A DNA stretch of 64,000 nt from Verrucomicrobia subdivision 6 bacterium (GCA_947466515.1 CANIEM010000003.1:1-64000), one strand, 5' to 3'. Positions 35,418 to 44,902 are shown, counted from the first letter of the stretch. Numbers and translations are program-made. Notes: generated by a model from the letters alone, not told the origin.

Positions 35418-36680
35418 GTGCTCACCACGGATTTACTTCGGGCTCTCTTGGTTAGCCTTTGCTTAGGGGCATTGATCGGGCTGGAGCGCCAGTGGGATGA
35501 GGAGAACTGGCACCCGAAAACTCATCTTTTGGCCGGATTAAGAACCTTCACCTTTTGGGCCTTACTGGGGAACCTTTGTGGATATTTCACGCAGACTGTT
35601 CACCCGCTTTTCTTTTTGGCGGGTTTTATTGCCATGGGCGTTTGGATCAGTCTTTTTCTTTTCTTTAAGCAGAAAAAGCAAGACAGCCATGGTTACACAA
35701 CAGGTGCAGTCGGGCTTTTGACGTATTTAATTGGTGGTTTGGTGGCATGGCATCAGGAGAAGGTGGCCTTGGTGCTGACGATGACAGTGGTGATCCTTTT
35801 AGCGCTTAAGCCTTATGTGCATCAAATGTCTCGGAAGTTTAGCAGAGAAGATGTCCGAATGGCGTTACAGTTTGCCGCGATTACTGGGGTGATCCTGCCC
35901 TTGGTGCCGAATGAAAACTGGGGACCATTTGAGGCTTTGAACCCGCATTCGATCTGGATGATGGTGGTTCTTGTTTCCGGGGCCTCGTTTGGAGGTTATG
36001 TGGCTGTGCGGATTTTTGGTCAGAGTATGGGAATGGCATTAACTGGGGTGCTTGGGGGAGTTGCCTCGAGCACGGCGACAACCATGGCGATGAGCCGGCA
36101 AAGCCGATCGGAACCCTCGCTCGCGCACGACTGCGGACTGGCCATAGTTCTGGCGTGTACGGTGATGCTCTGGCGGGTGATCTTGTTGGCCACGGCGGTT
36201 CATCCCGCTATCTTTATGGAACTTTTCCCGTGGATCCTTTGCATGAGTATTCCTGGATTTCTTTTCTTTGGATGGAGGCTTGTGAGGCATGGAAAGGGAA
36301 GTGGGGAGGGTGGGCAGACTATGTATAGGAATCCTTTGGGTTTTCGGGACTCCCTGCAGTTTGCCGCGCTTTATGGCTTAATCATTTTCGCAGTGAAGGC
36401 TGCAGATCACTATTTCGGAGGAGTCGGGCTCTCCGTGGTCAGCGCCATTTCTGGAATAATGGATCTGGATGCGATCGCACTGTCCTTGAGTCAGATGGCG
36501 GGACAAAGGCAGCCCGTTGCCATGGCAATTCAAGGCATACTGATTGCGATGGTCGCCAACACCATGCTGAAGGCCGGAGTGGTGGTTATGTACGGGGATA
36601 GGGCTTTAAGAAAAACGGTTCTGATTGTACTGATCCTAACCGCGGCAATTGGAACAGCGGTGGTGGTTTGGCTGAAGTAA
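35418..36680 (+). CDS. MgtC/SapB-DUF4010 membrane protein
   Basis: 420 residues. The N-terminal part has the MgtC/SapB signature (LGALIGLERQWDEE and LAGLRTFTFWALLG), followed by a DUF4010 region with several helices (GYVAVRIFGQSMGMALTG, GVASSTATTMAMSRQ, AISGIMDLDAIALSLSQMA). About 11-12 hydrophobic segments. The family is linked to magnesium or other ion homeostasis, but function is not settled. GTG start at 35418. Its end is 3 bp from the convergent gene at 36684. Confidence 0.85.
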   Translation: MLTTDLLRALLVSLCLGALIGLERQWDEENWHPKTHLLAGLRTFTFWALLGNLCGYFTQTVHPLFFLAGFIAMGVWISLFLFFKQKKQDSHGYTTGAVGLLTYLIGGLVAWHQEKVALVLTMTVVILLALKPYVHQMSRKFSREDVRMALQFAAITGVILPLVPNENWGPFEALNPHSIWMMVVLVSGASFGGYVAVRIFGQSMGMALTGVLGGVASSTATTMAMSRQSRSEPSLAHDCGLAIVLACTVMLWRVILLATAVHPAIFMELFPWILCMSIPGFLFFGWRLVRHGKGSGEGGQTMYRNPLGFRDSLQFAALYGLIIFAVKAADHYFGGVGLSVVSAISGIMDLDAIALSLSQMAGQRQPVAMAIQGILIAMVANTMLKAGVVVMYGDRALRKTVLIVLILTAAIGTAVVVWLK

Positions 36681-36683
36681 GGG

Positions 36684-37220
36684 TTAGGTTGTTTTGATCT
36701 CCACCGGCATACGGCTGAGACCCCGATAGATTCGTCCTAACCGATAGACGGGCCACCATCGGTATAGGTAGACGTCGAGCGGACGCCACATGGCAACCCA
36801 CCCCAGAATGATCAGTCCTTCTCGCAGGATGCGAACGAATACGCCCGATTCGGGATCAAACGACGCCGCGACTGTGACGCAAAGTCCTAAGAAAAGGGTG
36901 GCGATGATGAGGCTGATCCAACCGTAGTGCAGAAGTTGCTTGAGTTTGCGACGATTCATTTCCGACCGATAAGCAAAGTAGTTACGAATGGATTCGGAAA
37001 GAATCTGTTCAGCGTTCGGTCGATCAGCGGATTGTCCCAGATGGACGATGAGTTTGTAGGGCAGTCGGGAGGAGTGCTCCTGCGCCCAGCTCACAATGAA
37101 CTCTTCCGCTTCACGGTCCAGATCCCGCTCATGAAAAGGGGATGGATCCATCGAGTTAAATATCTGCTGGAGGGTTTGGACCTTTACCTCAATCAGCTGG
37201 TATTTGGATTCCACGGGCAC
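36684..37220 (-). CDS. Two-helix membrane protein, unknown
   Basis: 178 residues, family not recognised. A charged N-terminal cytoplasmic part (about 1-95) precedes two hydrophobic helices, WISLIIATLFLGLCVTVAA (about 104-122) and ILREGLIILGWVAMW (about 133-147), and a short basic tail. GTG start 2 bp after the hemB stop, so it is probably co-transcribed with hemB. Confidence 0.7.
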   Translation of the reverse strand: MPVESKYQLIEVKVQTLQQIFNSMDPSPFHERDLDREAEEFIVSWAQEHSSRLPYKLIVHLGQSADRPNAEQILSESIRNYFAYRSEMNRRKLKQLLHYGWISLIIATLFLGLCVTVAASFDPESGVFVRILREGLIILGWVAMWRPLDVYLYRWWPVYRLGRIYRGLSRMPVEIKTT

Positions 37221-37222
37221 GA

Positions 37223-38215
37223 CTAAATGTCCTTTGCGAAGTAGGTGAAGATGATATCAGCTCCGGCCCTACGAATGGATAGGAGGGACTCATCCCTAGT
37301 TTTTCGTAAATCAGTCCAGCCTTTTTGGGCGGAGGCGTAGATCTGGGCGTATTCGCCAGAGACTTGGTAAGCGGCAAGGGGGAGGTGGGTGCTTTCCCGT
37401 AAATCACGAAGGATATCGAGATAGGGACCCGCGGGTTTGACCATGAGAATGTCCGCGCCCTCCGTTTCATCGAGGAGAGCGTCTCGCAAGATAGCTCGGC
37501 GGTTCGCTGGATCGGCTTGATAACCACGCTTATCGAGTGAGCTAGTACCCGCGGACTGTGCACTTCCGACCGCGTCACGAAATGGTCCATAGAGAGAAGA
37601 GGCAAACTTTGCCGCATAGGAAAGAATTCCCGTGGAGGTAAATCCCGCAACGTCGAGCGCGCGGCGGATGGCGCCGATTCGGCCGTCCATCATGTCGGAT
37701 GGGGCAACGAAGTCGGCTCCTGCTTCGGCTAGAACGAGGGCCTGCTTGATGAGGAGAGGGATGGTCTTGTCGTTATCCACTTCTTGGCCTGAGGGATTGA
37801 GAACTCCGTCGTGGCCGTGGGAGGTGTAGGGATCAAGGGCGACGTCGGCAAACAGGGGCAAGTCGGGGAGATCTTTTTTCAAGGCGCGAAGAGTTCGTGG
37901 GATGAGGCCTTTTGGGTTGTAGGCGGCACTGGCGTTGGCTGTACGGAGGTTTTGGTGCAGACAAGGAAAGAGGGCGATGCCTCCGATGCCGCGCCGAGCG
38001 AGGCGGGATGCCTCTCGTCGTAAGTCAGAAATGGAGAAACGAAAATGGCCAGGAAGGGAAGAGATGGAGGTGGATCGGGTCCCTTCTTGGACGAAGAGAG
38101 GGGCGATGCAGTGGGCGGGACCGACAGAGGTCTCGGAAAAGAGACGACGAAGGGCTGCGGTGCGACGAATCCTACGAGGTCGAATCGGAATAGATGCTGG
38201 GTGTTCTTTTTTCAC
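37223..38215 (-). CDS. hemB: Porphobilinogen synthase (ALA dehydratase)
   Basis: Condenses two 5-aminolevulinate molecules to porphobilinogen. 330 residues. Schiff-base lysines are at Lys203 (SYAAKFASSLYGPFRDA) and Lys260 (LMVKPAGPYLDIL). The metal region at 124-137 reads DVALDPYTSHGHDG: aspartates and alanine replace the three cysteines of the zinc enzymes, placing it in the magnesium-type class. Located about 7 kb from hemA-hemC-cobA/hemD. Start ATG 38215. Confidence 0.95.
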   Translation of the reverse strand: MKKEHPASIPIRPRRIRRTAALRRLFSETSVGPAHCIAPLFVQEGTRSTSISSLPGHFRFSISDLRREASRLARRGIGGIALFPCLHQNLRTANASAAYNPKGLIPRTLRALKKDLPDLPLFADVALDPYTSHGHDGVLNPSGQEVDNDKTIPLLIKQALVLAEAGADFVAPSDMMDGRIGAIRRALDVAGFTSTGILSYAAKFASSLYGPFRDAVGSAQSAGTSSLDKRGYQADPANRRAILRDALLDETEGADILMVKPAGPYLDILRDLRESTHLPLAAYQVSGEYAQIYASAQKGWTDLRKTRDESLLSIRRAGADIIFTYFAKDI

Positions 38216-38258
38216 AAGCAGAGGTTATTTTAGGCCAAGAGTCACCCACAGGCGAGGT

Positions 38259-39011
38259 TCAGCGAGGCATAACTTTTAGTGCATCATTCCAAAGAAGGAG
38301 AGCAAAGATGATACAAATGATTGAGGCCACCCAGCGTCCATGTTCCTCAAGAAGGGCGGTGCACTTTTCTTTCATTCGTGGCCCAGCTTGAGGGTGGAAT
38401 AAGGCCAAAAATAAGGGAAAGGCTACAGGCAAGAGGGCGAGAACAGAAAAAAGAGCAAAGCCAAAGATTTTTGCTTCGTCTCCACTTGCACGGGTGATCT
38501 GGTGTCCCATGGTGATGGCAAGGATTGACGTTTTTGGGTGAAGTCCGGTGGTAAAGAGACCGATTAAGAAGGTGCTACCCAGGTAGTAGGCGTTGATGGG
38601 GAAGGTCGATTCCGAGTTGAGCGAGGGCAAGAGTGAGAGGAGTTTTGCCTTCCATGGGGGAGGGGGTGTTTTGGTTTTGGGCACGCGGTCATCCTTTCCT
38701 GTGAAATACTGCCAGGCGCGGAAAATTCCAAGATAAAGCAGGGCCGATCCGAGCCCCGCGCGAACGGCAAATCGAAGCCATGATGCATGTTCAACGCCTG
38801 GGGTGGTGGTTGGGGTAATCCAGAGGCCGAGCCCAATTGCGAGAAAAAGACCGATGGCTGAACCTAAAAAGAAAACGACGGAGTTGAGGCGGGCTCGGGT
38901 TTTGTGAGCGGCCATGAGTAATCCTAGGATAAACGTTTCAGGGCTAAGCAGAACTACCATGCCCATAGAGAAGGCGGTCGTGAGAGTGTGCTGGAGGCTA
39001 GAGATTTCCAT
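38259..39011 (-). CDS. Six-helix membrane protein (GAP/LysE-like)
   Basis: 250 residues with about six hydrophobic segments in two groups of three, split by a basic loop (TKTPPPPWKAK). The opening SMGMVVLLSPETFILGLLMAA resembles the GAP/LysE-type exporter fold (SP motif in the first helix, then a short loop and second helix). The similarity is to a fold class, and a substrate cannot be assigned. A perfect palindrome lies 7 bp before its start codon and may be an operator. hemB is 43 bp downstream in the same direction. Confidence 0.6.
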   Translation of the reverse strand: MEISSLQHTLTTAFSMGMVVLLSPETFILGLLMAAHKTRARLNSVVFFLGSAIGLFLAIGLGLWITPTTTPGVEHASWLRFAVRAGLGSALLYLGIFRAWQYFTGKDDRVPKTKTPPPPWKAKLLSLLPSLNSESTFPINAYYLGSTFLIGLFTTGLHPKTSILAITMGHQITRASGDEAKIFGFALFSVLALLPVAFPLFLALFHPQAGPRMKEKCTALLEEHGRWVASIICIIFALLLWNDALKVMPR

Positions 39012-39017
39012 AAATCA

Positions 39018-39039
39018 GATGGTAGGTAATCCTACCATC
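39018..39039. promoter_or_regulatory. Perfect 9 bp palindrome, candidate operator
   Basis: GATGGTAGG-TAAT-CCTACCATC. It lies between the divergent six-helix membrane gene (start 39011) and cysS (start 39151). The core TAGGTAATCCTA matches the DtxR/IdeR-type core TAGGTTAGCCTA at 9 of 12 positions. As RNA it could also form a hairpin next to the start codon. No regulator gene is nearby. Confidence 0.5.
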
Positions 39040-39150
39040 AGATGTAATTAAAACCGAATCAAAAGAGGTGATAAACGAGTAAAGGGTAATCATTCTTCTT
39101 TAGATTAGAGAAATGATTTAAGTTTTCCTTAAGAATGCGTACGATGGGTG

Positions 39151-40560
39151 ATGGACGAAGTTAGACTTTTTGATACAGCAACAAGGCAAGTTCAGGCTTT
39201 GAGCGCCTCGAATGGGGTGGCGCTAAAGTTTTATGCCTGTGGGCCTACGGTTTATGGGCCTGCACACATTGGTAACTTTCGGACTTTTATCATCCAAGAT
39301 TTGCTTAGTCGTGTTTGGACGGCGGCAGGAGGAAAGATTGAACATGTGCGAAATCTGACTGATGTGGACGACAAGACCATCCGTGGAGCTCGGGAGGCAA
39401 AACTGTCCTTGGATGCGTTTACGAAGAAGTGGACGGAGATTTTCGAAAAGGATGGGCAGGCTCTTGGGTTGATTGCCCCAATGAAGGAGCCGAAAGCAAC
39501 CGACTTTGTTCCTCAACAGATCGCACTAGTGGAACGGTTGGTCCATGGAAAACACGCCTACGAAGCGGGGAGATCGGTCTATTTCCGGGTGCAATCATTT
39601 CCGGGCTATGGAAAGCTCTCGCGACTGGATGAGCGAGAGGTTCGAGAAGGTGCTTCGGGCCGAGCGGATGCGGATGAGTATGCGAGGGAGCAGGCGGCAG
39701 ACTTTGTGCTTTGGAAAGCCCACAAAGAGGAAGACGGAGAAGTCTTTTGGGATAGCCCATGGGGCAAGGGAAGGCCTGGCTGGCATTTGGAGTGCAGTGC
39801 CATGGCGATGCAGATCCTTGGGGAGACGATTGATCTTCATGGCGGGGGATCGGATCTAATTTTTCCTCATCACGAGAATGAGATCGCTCAAAGTGAGGCG
39901 GCCACGGGGAAGCCTTTTGTGAAACACTGGTTTCATGTGTCCCATCTCTTGGTGGAAAATCGGAAGATGAGCAAATCTCTAGGTAATCTCTACACATTAA
40001 AGGATGTGATCCGCCAAGGCTGGGATGCATTTGATCTTCGATTGGTTTTGCTTTCGGGACACTACCGTCAACCGCTGAACTTTTCCTGGGACACAATGAC
40101 AGCGGCTCGGCATGGACGAGAGCGTTTGGGCCGTGTACGTGCGGGTTTGGTGGAGGCGGCCAAGAGGGCGAAAGCGGAGGCGGGGGAGTGGGGAACTTTT
40201 CGTGGAGCTTGGGACGCTTTGCGGGAAGATTTAGAAACACCGAAAGCTCTAGCAGCCCTTTACACGGCGGCGACCTCTGTTGAGTTAAGGCGAAAAGCAG
40301 GTATGTCTGTGGAGGAGGCGGCGAAAGAGCTGGCGGGGCTGGATCACATCTTGGAGGTCCTAGGGGTGAATGTTCAGTTCGAGAAACAGACCGAGGCACC
40401 GCCCGAGATGAAGGCTTTAGCCAAGGCGAGGGAAGCGGCGCGGGCGGCAAAGGATTGGAAAGAGTCGGACCGGTTGCGTGATGAGTTAGCGGCGGCAGGG
40501 TGGGAAGTGCGTGATGGGGCTGGCGGCTGGCGGCTGGTGCGAAAGCCGGGAACCCCCTAG
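39151..40560 (+). CDS. cysS: Cysteinyl-tRNA synthetase
   Basis: Class I aminoacyl-tRNA synthetase, about 469 residues. Zinc and ATP motifs: YACGPTVYGPAHIGNFRTF (HIGH-type) and RKMSKSLGN. The zinc ligands in WHLECSAM and HHENE are present, as is the anticodon-binding C-terminal domain ending near VRKPGTP. ATG 39151 is chosen; GTG 39148 directly before it is in frame. thrS follows after 9 bp, forming a synthetase pair. Confidence 0.96.
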   Translation: MDEVRLFDTATRQVQALSASNGVALKFYACGPTVYGPAHIGNFRTFIIQDLLSRVWTAAGGKIEHVRNLTDVDDKTIRGAREAKLSLDAFTKKWTEIFEKDGQALGLIAPMKEPKATDFVPQQIALVERLVHGKHAYEAGRSVYFRVQSFPGYGKLSRLDEREVREGASGRADADEYAREQAADFVLWKAHKEEDGEVFWDSPWGKGRPGWHLECSAMAMQILGETIDLHGGGSDLIFPHHENEIAQSEAATGKPFVKHWFHVSHLLVENRKMSKSLGNLYTLKDVIRQGWDAFDLRLVLLSGHYRQPLNFSWDTMTAARHGRERLGRVRAGLVEAAKRAKAEAGEWGTFRGAWDALREDLETPKALAALYTAATSVELRRKAGMSVEEAAKELAGLDHILEVLGVNVQFEKQTEAPPEMKALAKAREAARAAKDWKESDRLRDELAAAGWEVRDGAGGWRLVRKPGTP

Positions 40561-40569
40561 GTTCGAACG

Positions 40570-42393
40570 ATGACTCCTCTAGAAGAACTGCGTCACTCGA
40601 CGGCCCACGTGCTAGCCACCGCGGTTCTGCGACTTTGGCCCGAGGCGCTTCTGGATATCGGACCGCCGACCGATGCAGGGTTTTACTATGATTTCGACAT
40701 GGCTCATCGATTGAGCGATGAGGATTTTCCTAAGATCGAGGCGGAGATGAAGAAAGTGATTAAGGAAAAGCAGGCTTTTATACGGAAGGAGGTTACTCGG
40801 GCTGAAGCGAAGGCTTTTTTTGAAGAAAAGAAGCAGAGTTACAAGGTGGGTCGCTTGGCAGATATTCCCGAGACAGAGGCGATATCTTTCTACAGTAACG
40901 GCGAATTTATTGATCTTTGCGCGGGAACGCATCTTAAGAATACGGGGGAGATTAAGGCGTTTAAATTACTTCGATTGGCTGGGGCTTATCATCGTGGGGA
41001 TGAAAAGAATAAGATGCTGCAGAGGATTTACGGGACGGCTTTTGCAAGCAAGGAGGAGTTGGACGGGAGCCTGAAGGCGGCTGAGGAGGCTCTGGCCCGA
41101 GATCATCGCAAACTCGGAAAGGAGTTAGATCTTTTTCTGATTGATGATGAAGTCGGTCAAGGACTGGTGATGTGGACTCCGAACGGGGCTATCGTTCGCC
41201 ACGAGATGCAAAAGTTTCTTTTGGAGGAGCTGGGCAAAAGAGGGTATCAGCAGGTTTTTACGCCCCATATTGGGCGTTTGGGTTTGTACCGAACCTCGGG
41301 ACATTTTCCGTATTATCAAGAATCGCAGTACCCTCCTTTGGTGGATCGGGAGACGATGGAGAAGTTAGCCAAGGAGGGTTGCTCTTGCGCTGAGTTGAGC
41401 AATCGAATCGAGAAGGGTGAGATTGAAGGGTACCTGCTGAAACCAATGAACTGTCCGATGCATATTCGGATTTATGCTTCGAGGCCCAAATCCTATCGGG
41501 ACTTGCCTGTGAGACTTGCTGAATTTGGAACAGTCTATCGGTGGGAACAGTCGGGGGAGTTGAATGGAATGACTCGGGTGAGGGGTTTCACTCAGGATGA
41601 TGCCCATCTTTTTTGCACGGAGGAGCAGGTAGCGAAAGAGGTGGAGGGGTGTCTCGAAATGGTGAGGCTAGTTCTAGATACTTTAGGAATTGGGGATTTT
41701 CGAGTGAGAGTGGGTTTAAGAGACCCAGCATCGGACAAGTACGTAGGATCGAAGGAAGGCTGGGACAAAGCGGAGAAGGCGGTGAAAGATGCGGCGATGA
41801 AGTTAGGGGTGAAAACAAGTGAAGAGCCTGGGGAGGCGGCATTTTACGGACCGAAGATTGACTTTGTGGTGAAGGACGTCATTGGGCGTGAATGGCAGCT
41901 AGGAACAGTGCAGGTGGATTACAATTTACCTGAGCGTTTTGATTTGTGGTACACGGGATCAGACAATCAGAAGCATAGGCCTGTGATGATTCACCGCGCT
42001 CCTTTTGGTTCTTTGGAACGATTCACCGGAGTGCTTATCGAGCACTTTCGTGGAGCCTTTCCAGTTTGGTTAGCGCCTGAGCAGGCGAGGTTTCTGCCAG
42101 TCAACGACCAGATGGTGGAGTATGCGGAAAAGTTGGCGGCCGAATTTAAGGAGGCAGGTCTGAGAGTCTCGGTGGATAAGAAGGGAGACAAGTTAGGCGG
42201 TCAAATTCGGCGTGGCCAGTTGGAGAAGGTTCCGTTCTTACTGGTTTGCGGAAATCGTGAAGCGGAGGCGGGTCAGGTGGCAGTGCGGAGCAGGGAAAAA
42301 GGGGATGAGGGAGCGCAACTTGCTGGAACAGTCAAAGATCGGATTATTGATCTGGTCAAACGAAGGGTTAGTTCGGTTCAACCAATTTTATAG
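40570..42393 (+). CDS. thrS: Threonyl-tRNA synthetase lacking TGS domain
   Basis: Class II synthetase, 607 residues versus about 640 in E. coli. It begins directly with the editing domain (LRHSTAHVLATAVLRLWPEA; then CAGTHLKNTGEI), so the ~60-residue N-terminal TGS domain is missing; only 9 bp separate it from cysS. The catalytic core is intact: GLYRTSGHFPYYQES, MNCPMHIRIY (zinc Cys), RVRGFTQDDAH, HRAPFGSLERF. A ~30-residue insertion with GCSCAELSNRIEKGEIEG precedes the NCPMH motif. The C-terminal anticodon domain is present (VSVDKKGDKLGGQIRRGQLE). Confidence 0.95.
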   Translation: MTPLEELRHSTAHVLATAVLRLWPEALLDIGPPTDAGFYYDFDMAHRLSDEDFPKIEAEMKKVIKEKQAFIRKEVTRAEAKAFFEEKKQSYKVGRLADIPETEAISFYSNGEFIDLCAGTHLKNTGEIKAFKLLRLAGAYHRGDEKNKMLQRIYGTAFASKEELDGSLKAAEEALARDHRKLGKELDLFLIDDEVGQGLVMWTPNGAIVRHEMQKFLLEELGKRGYQQVFTPHIGRLGLYRTSGHFPYYQESQYPPLVDRETMEKLAKEGCSCAELSNRIEKGEIEGYLLKPMNCPMHIRIYASRPKSYRDLPVRLAEFGTVYRWEQSGELNGMTRVRGFTQDDAHLFCTEEQVAKEVEGCLEMVRLVLDTLGIGDFRVRVGLRDPASDKYVGSKEGWDKAEKAVKDAAMKLGVKTSEEPGEAAFYGPKIDFVVKDVIGREWQLGTVQVDYNLPERFDLWYTGSDNQKHRPVMIHRAPFGSLERFTGVLIEHFRGAFPVWLAPEQARFLPVNDQMVEYAEKLAAEFKEAGLRVSVDKKGDKLGGQIRRGQLEKVPFLLVCGNREAEAGQVAVRSREKGDEGAQLAGTVKDRIIDLVKRRVSSVQPIL

Positions 42394-42587
42394 CCCAAGC
42401 ACTCGCTTCCCTCCGCGTTTTTAATAATGTGCAAGTCTTTTTACATGAGTAGTTTAAAGCTTTTTTGGATTACCACATTTGCTTTTTCTATTGGTCTTTG
42501 ATTTTTGTTTGCAGTTAGGCGGGTGCATTTCTTTAAAGGATTTGGGGTGGCGCACGACGAAAGGTGATGTATTTTTGAGCCTTAACT
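42394..42587 (+). other. Spacer between thrS and kamA
   Basis: 194 bp, A+T-rich in its middle (about 42418-42520). CTCGCTTCCCTCCGCG followed by TTTTTAATAATG just after thrS could be a weak terminator, but no stable stem is evident. Otherwise nothing recognised. Confidence 0.4.
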
Positions 42588-43739
42588 TTGAGAGCGAACG
42601 ATTTTCCTTCCTCTAGCCCAAATGCCTGGGGTGCCGTCTCACCAGAAAACTGGGGAGACTGGACTTGGCAGCTACGCAATCGGATCCAAACCATTGAGCA
42701 GCTAGAAAGCCGGCTGGAACTGACCGGGGAGGAGAGGGCAGGGACTATTTTAGCGGGGAAGAAACTCGCTTTGGGTATTACTCCACATTTTTTTGGCCTG
42801 ATCGACCGAAACGATCCAAATTGCCCGATTCGTCGGCAGGTAGTGCCACGGATTGAGGAATCGTACACGGCTCCAGAAGAAATGCTCGACCCGTGCGGCG
42901 AGGATTCGAATATGCCAGTTCCAGGTTTAGTTCATCGATACCCAGATCGAGTTCTCCTCTTAGTGACCGACCGCTGCGCCTCTTATTGTCGCTACTGCAC
43001 AAGAAGTCGAGTGGTCAGCGGGGCGGGGGAGCAGGAGTTGACCGTGGACATGGAGGGGGCTTTTTCGTATTTGGAAAAGCATCCTGAAGTCCGCGATGTG
43101 CTTCTTTCTGGGGGCGATCCGCTGCTGCTTTCGGATGCTAAGTTGAATGCGATTTTGACCCGCTTGCGACAGATACCAAGCTTGGAGTTTATTCGGATTG
43201 GAACCCGAATCCCCATTTTTCTTCCTCAGCGAATCACTCCAGAGTTGGTGGCAATACTCAAACAGCATCACCCTATTTGGATGAGCGTGCATTCGAATCA
43301 TCCTAAAGAGTTGACCCGTGAAGTGAAAGTGGCGCTTGAACGTCTGGCGGACGCAGGGATTCCTTTGGGCAATCAGAGTGTCCTGTTGAAGGGGGTGAAT
43401 GATCGATCGGAAGTATTGAAGGAACTTTTCCATAAACTCCTCATGTGCCGAGTTCGGCCGTACTATCTTTACCAGTGCGATCTGATCACGGGTTCGGCTC
43501 ATTTGCGGACGACGATTCGTGAGGGGCAGGAGATTATGGAGCAGTTGCGTGGACATACCACAGGTTACGCCGTGCCAACCTATGTAGTGGACGGTCCTGG
43601 AGGGGGTGGAAAGATTCCTGTTGGGCCGAGTTACATTGTCGGCATGGCGGATGACCGAGTGATCTTAAAAAACTACAAAGGTGACGTTTATGAATACCCT
43701 GAAATTAGCCAAACGCGTTTGGCGGATATGCGCGGTTGA
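42588..43739 (+). CDS. kamA: KamA-type lysine 2,3-aminomutase (radical SAM)
   Basis: Radical SAM, PLP-dependent aminomutase, 383 residues. The Fe-S motif DRCASYCRYCTR lies near residues 127-138, and KamA landmarks include LSGGDPLLLSD, RIGTRIPIFLPQRIT and VDGPGGGGKIPVGPSY. Lysine to beta-lysine is the usual reaction. The EpmB branch (EF-P modification) is similar, but the length and GGGGK region favour KamA. No acetyltransferase (ablB) or efp/epmA is in the window, so the product's fate is unknown. The only in-frame start is TTG 42588; an upstream ATG at 42567 meets a stop at 42576. Confidence 0.88.
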   Translation: MRANDFPSSSPNAWGAVSPENWGDWTWQLRNRIQTIEQLESRLELTGEERAGTILAGKKLALGITPHFFGLIDRNDPNCPIRRQVVPRIEESYTAPEEMLDPCGEDSNMPVPGLVHRYPDRVLLLVTDRCASYCRYCTRSRVVSGAGEQELTVDMEGAFSYLEKHPEVRDVLLSGGDPLLLSDAKLNAILTRLRQIPSLEFIRIGTRIPIFLPQRITPELVAILKQHHPIWMSVHSNHPKELTREVKVALERLADAGIPLGNQSVLLKGVNDRSEVLKELFHKLLMCRVRPYYLYQCDLITGSAHLRTTIREGQEIMEQLRGHTTGYAVPTYVVDGPGGGGKIPVGPSYIVGMADDRVILKNYKGDVYEYPEISQTRLADMRG

Positions 43740-44902
43740 CTGAGCTAGAGCTTGGGACACTCCGACTCAATCCGAGCGGAACCTCTAAAACTGGGGCAGG
43801 GCATCCTTGGATTCTTTCCCACGAAATCCAGGAACCCTTGGGACTAGAGAAAAGTGGCACGGCAGTCGTGGCACGAGCGGCGACGGGCGAGCTTCTGGGG
43901 ACAGGTTTCTATCGTGATGGCGTCCGTATCGTCTGGAGAAGATTTCGTAGCGATATGGGCGGATTTGATGCTCAACACATCGCAATCTCTTTGCTTGAGG
44001 CTGTAAAGCGAAGGGCAACGCAACCTGCTCGGCGACTGGTCTGGGCTGAAGCAGACGGCTTTCCTGGGCTGGTGCTTGATCAGTACGGGGAATATCTGGT
44101 CGCACAAGTTACCACCGAAGGGATGGAAAAGTCGTGGAAAGCTGTGGAGAGTGAAATCATAAAAGTCCTTCAACCCAAAGGAATCTGGATTCGGCGAGAT
44201 GCTGCTGGTCGAAAGCTGGAAGGGCTGGAGAATCTGCCAGGTGAAGCGTGGGGTGACATCCCGCATGAGCCAATCCGAGTAGAGATTGCAGGACTGACCG
44301 TGCCTGTGGATCTGCGCGGCGGACAGAAAACAGGGACGTACTTAGATCAACAGGAAAACTACAAAGTGATTGCGCAACATTCACAAGGCCGAAAGGTTCT
44401 AGATCTCTTCTGCCATAATGGAGGTTTTGCGCTGCGCGCAGCTAAGGCTGGCGCCCTGGCGGTAACCGGGGTGGATAGTTCTGAATCTTCCTTAGCTCTG
44501 GCTCGGACAGCATCGGAGGAGAACAATTTAAAGATTCGTTGGGCGCAGGAGGACGTTTCCCGCTTTTTACGGACGAATCCCAAAAGAGAATACGATCTGG
44601 TGGTTTTGGATCCGCCAGGAATGGTGAAAAGTCGTAATAGCCATGATGCAGGATGGAGGGCGATGGCGGAGCTTCATCGGCAAGCGATTCGAGTTCTAGC
44701 TTCGGGCGGGCTTTTAGCCACATTTTCATGCTCGCACCGCGTTGGGGGTGAGGAATTGTTAGGGATGGCAAAGACAATGGCGATCGAAGAGGGGCGAAGG
44801 ATTAAGCCTCATACGATCCTTAGGCAAGCGGCCGATCATCCTGTGCCCCCAGCTTTTCCTGAAAGCCAGTATCTTTCGGGTTTTCTTTTGGAAATCTTAT
44901 GA
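43736..44902 (+). CDS. RlmI-like class I rRNA methyltransferase
   Basis: SAM-dependent methyltransferase, 388 residues, of the RlmI/RlmK-like family that modifies 23S rRNA cytosine. The N-terminal PUA-like domain has GHPWILSHEI. The central domain carries GGQKTGTYLDQQENY, the SAM loop VLDLFCHNGGFALRAAKAG and the catalytic DLVVLDPPGMVKS; SCSH near residue 330 matches the cysteine motif of m5C enzymes. TTG start overlapping the kamA stop (TTGA). Exact target base not established. Confidence 0.87.
   Translation: MTELELGTLRLNPSGTSKTGAGHPWILSHEIQEPLGLEKSGTAVVARAATGELLGTGFYRDGVRIVWRRFRSDMGGFDAQHIAISLLEAVKRRATQPARRLVWAEADGFPGLVLDQYGEYLVAQVTTEGMEKSWKAVESEIIKVLQPKGIWIRRDAAGRKLEGLENLPGEAWGDIPHEPIRVEIAGLTVPVDLRGGQKTGTYLDQQENYKVIAQHSQGRKVLDLFCHNGGFALRAAKAGALAVTGVDSSESSLALARTASEENNLKIRWAQEDVSRFLRTNPKREYDLVVLDPPGMVKSRNSHDAGWRAMAELHRQAIRVLASGGLLATFSCSHRVGGEELLGMAKTMAIEEGRRIKPHTILRQAADHPVPPAFPESQYLSGFLLEIL

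Noticed and set aside
42588-43739. EpmB (EF-P lysine mutase)
   Set aside because: No epmA or efp in the window, and the length and C-terminal motifs fit KamA better; not fully excluded.
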